From positions 34,529-55,955 of the forward strand of contig BLXT01005691.1 of assembly GCA_019648995.1 (NCBI GenBank): DNA of 21,427 nt, written 5' to 3'. A model generated the notes under the pieces. It did no database searches. It was not told the origin of the DNA and saw only the letters and a program-made list of their open reading frames with translations. Numbering within the stretch: position 1 is the first letter of the stretch; every line of letters starts with the position of its first letter. The position numbers were made by a program, and so were the translations under genes. This stretch comes from Plakobranchus ocellatus. Taxonomy: Eukaryota > Mollusca > Gastropoda > Plakobranchidae. Positions 11,201 through 20,100 of the stretch are shown piece by piece.

Positions 11201-14070
11201 CTGGAAAAAAAAAAAGTGTAAAAAAAAGCTTAAAATGCAAAGCTAACTACTTGAAGGTGGATAATATCTGCAGCCAAAGTAGGACAATATGCCGTCGGAT
11301 AATTTATGATCCGCTCATACAAAATAACCCTTTGTTGGATTTTGCAGAGCAAACGTTTAGAGCAAAAAAGAAAAAAAAAATGAAAATGACTCAAGGTATT
11401 TGAGAAAAAAATTTTTTTGCCGATCTTTATAGTATGACCATTTGTGATTTGTTAAAAAAAAAGGGGGGGAGGGGGGGTCTTTTTGTTTTTCATGGACACC
11501 CTCAACCATTTTTCAAATATTTTGCTGTATATCTTGACAGCCCATTCATAGCAAATGACTCAGTTTGTATTTGCAAGTCACATTTAGGTTTGGGTGTAAA
11601 GCATAGCTTATCTTAACCAACACTGGGTAAGTTTTCCTTCTACGTTTGGTGTTAGTCAGATATAAAATATTTATCAACAACGCTGAATTGTAAGGAACAC
11701 AGAGAACTTTTAATCTAGCTCGAAGCAAAAGCTTATAACTATTCAAAGTGCACATTTATTGCTCTGCTATTGCAATTCTAATTGTATTCAGCTAATGGTG
11801 GTACAGGGCATTAACCTAATGTTGGTTGAACATCATTACAGTTTGGAGAAGAAGCGCTACAGACACAAGGAGCATGCAAACTTAATCAAGACAAGGTTTG
11901 CAACAGCTGAAGCAAAAATAAAGATAACAGCGACCACAATGATGCTGGAGCAGGAAAGGGGAGATAATATCAACCTACTCAGTGTAAACTGGGAAAGGTA
12001 AGGGCAGATAATGACAACCTACTCAGTCTATGCTGCTGATACTCAACTGAAATAGGGAACAAAAATAAACAGAAAACAAATGAAAGAAATGAAAAGGATA
12101 AGAGCAAAAAAAAAAATTTGCATTGCAACGCCATATTTTATTTTGTTTTGCTTCCAATTTTTTCTTCTTCTGCCACAAGAGGATTTTTATTCTATTGACT
12201 CATGAAATCTTTCTGATTTTAGTAAATTTCAAAGCCATAAGAGTGAATAAATTTAATATTGGACCAGAGTTATCTAAATCTTATACATTTAAGTGTTCAA
12301 AGCAATACTCTCAGAAAATATTTATTTAAAAATTGAGGCCAAAGCTTTACTTTTTTTTATTTCCTTTTGTTTATTGTTTTTAATTTTAGGTTACTTTGAT
12401 TTGATGAAATATTAATAGTGAACCTTAAAATGTAATCAATGCATAAGAAGATATATTGTTCTTAAATGAATAGCCTTCAGCTCAAGAATTATTTATCAAC
12501 ATATTCTGTATTCTAACAAGATAAAAAATAACACTGGTAGAGATTTTGGAAAACAAAAAAGTAGTAAAGCCATGTATAAAATGATGGGGATGAAGTTGAA
12601 ATATTTATAACTACTCTTAAACACGACCCAGCTTGTGGCCTTGATGGGATTATGTAACAATTTATAAGCTTTTAAAAAGTGAAAAGAACATGAAATATAA
12701 TGTCCATTGTGGGACACCTAAATTTCTTCTGTACTGGACATTGACCAAAAAGAAAATCCCCAAAAGGTTAAAATGTAAATGTTATTATATACGCTGTATT
12801 TGTGAGCATAAAAATATAATGCATTGCAGACAGGTCCCCCCTCATGAGTGTGTCAGAAGGTGTAATCAATAGGAAGCTTTGGATTTGGAAGTTTAAATTC
12901 CTGTCAATATGGGTGTGATGTTGTTCTATTGAAGACATTAGTATTGTATTCCTTTTTACCCACTTTAAGTCTCCTCACTCATATGCTTTGCTATATATAA
13001 AATTTCAAGCCCTTGCAGATTACATTATAATATGGGCTCCAGGAGTTGCCTAGTATAAATTTCTTCACCGCTAATTTGCTGGATTGTTTGAGGATACAGA
13101 CAGAGTAGAGTGAAAATGTTTTTATTCTTTATATGTTGATATTCAATCACTCTTATTATTTTGCTGTTGTGTAGATCTAGCCCAATAATGTAATACTGAA
13201 TTGTTGACTTGGCTATTAGTGAAAAAGGTTAGAGCTCTAAAATTAAGATCTGTGTAAATCAGTGTAGTGTTTAGATCTATATACAGAAATAAGATAATCA
13301 TATGAATTGATATTTTAAATAACTTTACTATGTACAAGTTGCTTAGCCATATAGTTTGACCAATGACATTTTTTTTAAACCAAGAAGACTTAGGAAGAAT
13401 GCTTTCATCATATACAATACAGTGCGAGGGGTCAAAGCATTGAAGCTCCAGTTAGAATCTTGTTGCTCTGAAAAGAATGCTGATGGAAGTATACCGTTTT
13501 GCACTTACAGTTAGACCTTTCAAAAAAATTTAATTTTTAAACTATTTATTTCTTGGTAAAGTTGCCCACTTGTGCAAAAGTCTCACCTGTGAAGTATATA
13601 TTTTTTTACCACTGATGTTTCAGTAAGACCTACAGATTATCTGGCACCTTGAGCATTGTGCAGCATATTTCATTAGAAAAATTCTAGTTACCAGATAATT
13701 TCTGAGTTAAAAGTAGTTCTGACAAGGACTCTGGAAATTCATGATGATACTGTGTTGTGTTCAGCCATTTTGCTCCCTTGTCTTTCTTACTCGGTTTGAT
13801 CCACTTTGATATGTTCGAGTTAAATCTTATATTAGATTATCCAAGCTAATTTTTTTTTGTTAAAGTTACTTTTTTTTAAAGTTTTTTTTTAACAGTTTTT
13901 TTCACTCTATGCATTGTTTTGAACACCTTCATTATTAAAAAAAAGTATCAGTGTCATTTATTTTTTCCTATGCCTTTCACTCTATAGTGAAGTTGTAAGG
14001 GAGGCACATCTTACTACGCAATCCAAAGAGTGCTATACACTATATATTCTTCACCTTTAAATCAAAACAC

Positions 14071-14138
<68 letters not shown>

Positions 14139-17100
14139 AGTGGCATTTTGGATAGTTCAAACCATTGATTTAACCTGAGACTCCAAAATTTTACAACTTT
14201 AATTACATCATAGAGTTGTAATGTTGCTTGTATGCAAAAAAAATCTACAACAGGAAAAAATAATTACTTCCAACGTCTTTTTGCTAAGAACTCTTATTTG
14301 GGACAGAAGATTCATCAAACTGGACTCAAACTTTGAAAGTAAAAAAAGACACAGGCAAACTTATAAGGAATAAAAAAAAAGGAGGAAATATATATATATA
14401 TTTTTTAAGGCATGATTAAAATGAAAATGTGAATGTAAATGTTGTTTGTAAATTGCGTTACTCTGGTGAAAAATTAAAAATACATGAGATTTGTAAAATA
14501 CCAGCAAAGAAGGCTTAGAAATTATGAATACACAAATAATCAAATATGAATAGATAAGAAGATAATGACAAAGCAGCTACTATGAGCTTAGTGTATAGTA
14601 AATTATAATAGATTTACTCCCAACTGGAAAATAATTCCAGAAAATGATCATTACTTTACAATAAAACATACAATTAAAAAAATAAACAGATTCAACTCTC
14701 AGATTAATACGTCACACTATAGTCAGAGCAACTATAAACATATTTTATTAGACAAAAAAAGAAGCACTCACACACATATATGGAGGAAAGAAAAACAATA
14801 ATAGTTACTGGTGCCATATGTTGAGAATGAAAAGCCCCTTTTACGTACCATTCTAGACTCAATGTTTTCACTCCTCTCTAATCCCTTCCTCTTGTGGCGA
14901 TCCTGGTGTTGGGGAGGTTAATAAGCAAAAATCATTAAAAAGTTAGCAAAATCAAATATTTTAATCGTTCATTTCCATTTAATATAATATGGATGTGACG
15001 GTTGGACAATCAACCAGGAAACAGAATGAAAACTGGAAGCAGTAAAGATGTGAACAATCATAAATAAAAAATTATGAGGATATTATGGGTGGAAAAAAGT
15101 CCAATGAATCAGCTCTGAAAGAAGCTAAACTTGATCAATCATTAATTAGAGCTATATGATACAGACAAATACAATCTCTACGATATGTTTTCCAACACAG
15201 ACGTTTAGAACATCTAGCAACCACTGAAGGTTGAAGTAGAGACAGACAGGAAATAGCTCTCATTGAAATGCCTAACTCATGGGCATTAGGGAATGGCAGC
15301 AACAACTGCCTCATAAAGTTAACTGAGAACAGATTTGACTGCATGTTTATGATCGGCAATGTCTATTCCAGTCAGAGAATTAAGAGAAGAATAGTTTATT
15401 TGCATAAATGAAAACAACACTTGATGTTTTTTCAGCCTCAGGTAAAATGGCAGCTCACCTACAAATGAGAAATAAACTTTCATTTGAGAAACCGCTACAG
15501 GGGGAAGAAGTAATGTAAAATGCTGAACAGTACATACTGTGGTACAACATTACAAAAAATGCCTGATCTAAGATACTTCCTCAAGAGGAGAGGGGATAAG
15601 GAAGAGAAAAGAAAGAGCAAATGAGAAGAGAGAGAGAGAGAGAGACAGACAGATAGACAGACAGACGCCTTCACAGACAAATGGATTGACTACAAAAGAT
15701 CTGAAGTATTATGAGAACAAGAGAACACAGCAAGCATCGTACATACACAATCTAAAAAGTAAGAGCATAAATTATGAAATGTTACCTTGTAAGAAATCAG
15801 CAAGCAGAGAGGAATCCAGATGACAAGAGAAAACACCATCACAGTTCCCACTATGTTGTTCTTGAAGAACTTCACTGCAGGCAAGAGATAAAAAGGAAAA
15901 TAAAACAAAATATAATGGTAACATTTTTTTTTGGAGGGGGGGGTTGTCAACAAACCACCGCCATAACCAAATTGACAGCAGAATCATCTCTAGATCTAGC
16001 AACAACAATATTGCTCTTTATTTGGCTGCAGAAGACCAATCCAAAGATTAGGGACAAATATTTTTTACAGCATTTCAACGCATTGATTAGTGAAAATTTT
16101 AAAGGGCCACAATAGCAACAAAGAAGAAACATGGATTGTGAGGCAGGAGGTGGAGGAAAAGGTAAGGGAGGAGGAGGAGGATGAGGAATTTGAAATACGA
16201 TTTACAGTATTTACATATCATTACACTGTTTCACTATTTTTTTTTTTTTTGGTTTGTTAAATAAATAAAAAATTATTACCAACTCCATCCACTGTTAAAT
16301 TCTCAAGGATGGTGAACAAGCGCTGGATCGTTGTGGATGTGCTCTTCTCACACTGACCCTACAATATGATACAAGTAGATTTTTTTTAGAATACATAGAC
16401 ATAGCAGCAATGGCATAGGAAAATAATATTTATGTCTTTATATCAGTTTAAATGAGGTACAGGTCATTTATTCAACACACTTTGAATTACTACTGCTTTC
16501 TACACCATTTCTACGTATCTGAGAAAACTGGATAGCGCTCAGTTCATTCTACTCCAAAATATGATTGTTTAATCTTTTTTTTTTTTTTGATAGCCTTTAA
16601 AAAAAAGTTAAAAATTGATTTTACTGGCCTTTATCTTGAAACTCTAACATAAATATGGCATTAAAACCATTCAAATTAATCACCAAACATATTTCTGGAG
16701 ATCTACTTCAATGAGTCGAAAGTAACGCTTTGAGTATTTTCAACCACTGTGAGTGTAGCCTTTAATCACAGTCTGTTAGCCTTGCTACAGTGAAAACTGG
16801 CTGAAGATACATCTGATTTCGTATCAAGATAATTATATAAACATTCAAAGTTGCTTGAAAAAATCACATGAAAGAAGGAAAAAAATTTCAAAAACCCTTA
16901 ATTTTATTTTTGTCCTCACTTCTCTCCTTCAATGCTTGCAAACACTGCGCTGTTTAACAAATACACAGCGCAACACAGGAGCTGCCCACACATGGTAAAA
17001 GAGAGACACACTGTCTCACATACACTACACACAAGCACATATGCGAGTACATACCGCAACACAGGAACCGCCTACACATGGCCTACCATCAGGTCAAACA

Positions 17101-20100
17101 GAAATACTCTGCTTCACATGTGTTACACACAAGCATATATTCAAGTACATACCGCAACACAGGAACCACCTACACATTGTCTACTATCAAATAAAACAGA
17201 GTCACACGGCCTCACGTACACTACATACAAGCACATACTTAAGTACATATTGCAACACAGGAACCGCCTACACATTGTCTATCATCAGGTAAAACAGAGA
17301 CAAACAGCTTCACATACACTACATACAAGCACATATTTAAGAACATACCGCAACACAGGAACCGCCTACACATGGTCTACTATCAGGTAAAACAGAGACA
17401 CACTGCCTCACATGTGTTACATACAAGCACATATTTAAGTACATACCGCAACACAGGAACCGCCTACACATGGCCTACCATTAGGTAAAACAGAGTCACA
17501 CTGTTTCACATACACTACACACAAGCACATATTTAAGTACATACCGCGACACAGGAGCCGCCTACACATGGTCTACCATCAGGTAAAAGAGAGACAGAAT
17601 CGTAAGGCCGGCAACGGGCCCCTGGTGAACTGCGGCAACATCTGAAGCAGGACTCCTCAACTAGGGATGAGAAAATAATGAAGTTTGGTTTGGTTTGGTT
17701 TCTTTTGTGTATAGCCAGTCTAGAAAAATGTGACCACAGATTTTCAGGCCTTCCACCAGGCCAGGGTGCCAGTGGCAGGGATCAGACCCCCTACAGAGGA
17801 TACCAGCAGATCTCAGGGCAGATCTGCTATCCACTGCATCATCAATGCTCCCAAATAATTACGTAATTATCAAGGGAAAGAACAAACTAAAATCATACAA
17901 CAAGGTAGATAACAGGATGAAAAAACACAAATAATGACAAAGCAGTGATGCTGGCGCAAGCGTTCACACTACAGTACAAATCACAATGAAACCCATGGAG
18001 AAATGAAGAAAAGATCTCTACAAAAGCTAAGAGTCAAAGCTAATACATTTGTACTCATTAGCCAATCATTAACTGAAGTCTTGCTAGCAGTGATTTCTTG
18101 ATGCTGACAGGTGGGAATCTCCTTCCACTGCTTATTATTTGAAAAAGACTCAAAATTCAGCTATGATTTTTTCCAGCTTAAAATGTTTCTGCTCTGCAAT
18201 TCCACGGCCATGCAATATATGGCAAGCTGAGAGTTTGCTCTATAACTCACGGCTGTTTTTGTTGCCCTAGCAATTTTCACCGATTAAAAAAAAAATAAAA
18301 AATAAAAAAAAAACAAAAACAAAAACAAAAAAACAAAAAAAAACCCCAATAATTTAGGATATATTGTTAAAAATAAGTTTTGAAACAGCACATTGAAAAA
18401 TCAATAATTTGTAGTTCTATGCAAGTTTCAAAATGCTCAGATGATTTCTCTGTAGATCTTGGTTTAAAAGAAAAAGCTTTGAGAACCAGGCTTGAATAGC
18501 AAACAAATAATTCTTATGAGTTATTATTAGCAATATCTATGAGCCAGAACACATACAGCCTTTATAGTCTCTTAAAAGTTATAATCTAACAAATGAAAAG
18601 AAAAAAAATCATCAATTGCACTGGTTTTACCTCTAAAAGTCAAATTTTCATGCAGTTCTAGATCCATTACTCTCTAGACATATATGTGAAATTTAATAGT
18701 CATTTTCAATCAATATATGCATGAATGTCAGGAAATAGAGCTAAAGCTAAATAAAGACAGCAAATTCATGCATGATAAAATTAATAACATCAGCGGTAAG
18801 AAAATCAAATGCAGTTGACCTGGCTGCATCAAATCAAAAGACGGAACAATTTTAATGGAAAAGAAGGAAACACTAAACAAATGGTCAGTGTCACGAACAC
18901 CAGAAATAAAATGTAGATAATACCTCTGATGTAGGACGTTGAGTTCTTTAGATCTATATAGACCTAGCTGAAAAATAATGGAACTCTGGAGATTGTGTGA
19001 AGAACGAAAAAAACTGAGTTTATTTAACTCAACAGCAAGAGATCAAATCAAACAATATTCACATAGGCCGTTGGTAAGAAAACTAGATCTAGCTCTAAAA
19101 AATGCATAATCACTATCCAATGATCTTAATGCAATCTCTATAATCTCTGTGATCTCTATGAACTCTGAGTACTCTCTCTATGAACTTTCTGAATACTCTG
19201 TGCCTTCTCTGTGTGATCTCTGTGTGATCTCTGTGTGATACCTTTACCAATTTTCTCCCGGTATTTATACTTTTTCCAAAAGAAAACTCTACAAATTTCT
19301 GGAAATCTATCCCATAATGCAAGCGTAGAATGTTCAAAAATATAGATCTAGAACGTTACATCATGATCCTAAAATAACAAAAAAGCAGTCTTTAAAATGA
19401 CATTAGGGAAATCCTTACGCTAAAAATAGAACATGAGTCACGTTCGTTTACGTAATGAATTCTCGTTCGCTTTGCATAAATTAACTTCCCTAAACTGATT
19501 CTTTCTAGAATTCTCGAGTTAACGTGCGTTCAATAGCAAGCCCTAAGTCTAATTTTTGTTACAGTCAGCATATTTGAAGATCTTTTGAAAGATGATAGGT
19601 GCAAAAAACCCAAAACACAGAAAAACAAAGAAGGCCCAACTATCTTTAAAGAAGAGGCAGAAGCAGCAATGAAGAAAATGAAAAATGGAAAAGCCACAGG
19701 ACCAGATAACATACCATTAGAAATGATTAAATCATTACATAATATAGGAATAGATTTCACAACAAAACTTTTTAATGCAATAAATGATAGCAGTACAATG
19801 CCAAAAGATCTTTGTAAATCTGTTTTCATAGCACTGCCTAAACATCTGGAGCAACAGAATGTGAACTTCATAGAACAATCAGTTTAATGAGCCATTTTAC
19901 AAAAATCCTGTTACCTATTTTGATGCATAAAATGCGCAAGAGTCTAAGACCAGAAATATCTCCAAAACAGTTTGGCGTTACGCCTGATAAAGAGACTAGA
20001 ATCGCAATATTCACTTTGTCAATGCTTATGGAAAGGTGTTTAGAAATGCAAAAAGATCTCCACCTCTGTTTCATAGATGATTCTAAGGCCTTTGAGAAAG

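Larger units (their letters stand above)
16957..17596 (-). repeat. 98-bp tandem array derived from ADAM17 exon B and its splice donor
   Basis: The landmark CCTACACATGG recurs with its central T at 17073, 17171, 17269, 17367, 17465 and 17563, an exact 98-bp period. One further, shorter copy is offset by 86 bp (a 12-bp deletion) near 16987. The copy at 17563 is the genuine exon B end. Read on the minus strand, each unit is about 50 nt of exon B (encoding roughly SVLPDGRPCVGGSCVA), the donor, and about 45 nt of the start of the intron. The exon-like part stays open in all but one intronic copy (TGA in the copy at about 17055-17108). The copy at 16987 lost exactly four codons. Donor GTATGT is kept in four of six intronic copies and lost in those starting at 17251 and 16969. 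Confidence 0.93.
17853..19559 (-). other. ADAM17 intron between exons A and B, non-LINE part
   Basis: AT-rich, with an A-rich tract (18284), several AGATCTA motifs (for example 18948, 19083, 19343) and the 11-bp tandem repeat. No exon seen. The sequence at 19440-19540 is a little richer in CG and may be target or older repeat DNA next to the LINE. Confidence 0.5.

Noticed and set aside
11463..11477. G-quadruplex from two 7-base G runs
   Set aside because: Possible in principle but isolated, intronic and adjacent to a homopolymer A run; no further support.
11759..12001. 80-codon plus ORF ending in a donor-like GGTAAGGG
   Set aside because: Considered as an exon of a plus-strand gene. There is no convincing acceptor or partner exon, and it lies in an ADAM17 intron and includes a 44-bp tandem duplication. 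Probably chance.
15774..16115. 113-codon plus-strand ORF
   Set aside because: Antisense of the ADAM17 transmembrane exon and its intron; the minus strand has the coherent protein and splice sites.
16932..17390. 152-codon plus-strand ORF with HTSTY / QHRN repeats
   Set aside because: It is the antisense of the 98-bp exon-derived array. Because the period is not a multiple of three, the frame rotates from unit to unit. No start context, splice context or family resemblance.
16957..17596. CRISPR-like array
   Set aside because: Regular 98-bp spacing prompted the thought, but the whole unit repeats without unique spacers, it matches an adjacent exon, and the genome is animal.
19530..19871. 113-codon minus-strand ORF rich in F, S and L
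   Set aside because: Antisense shadow of the decayed LINE reverse transcriptase, which reads clearly on the plus strand.
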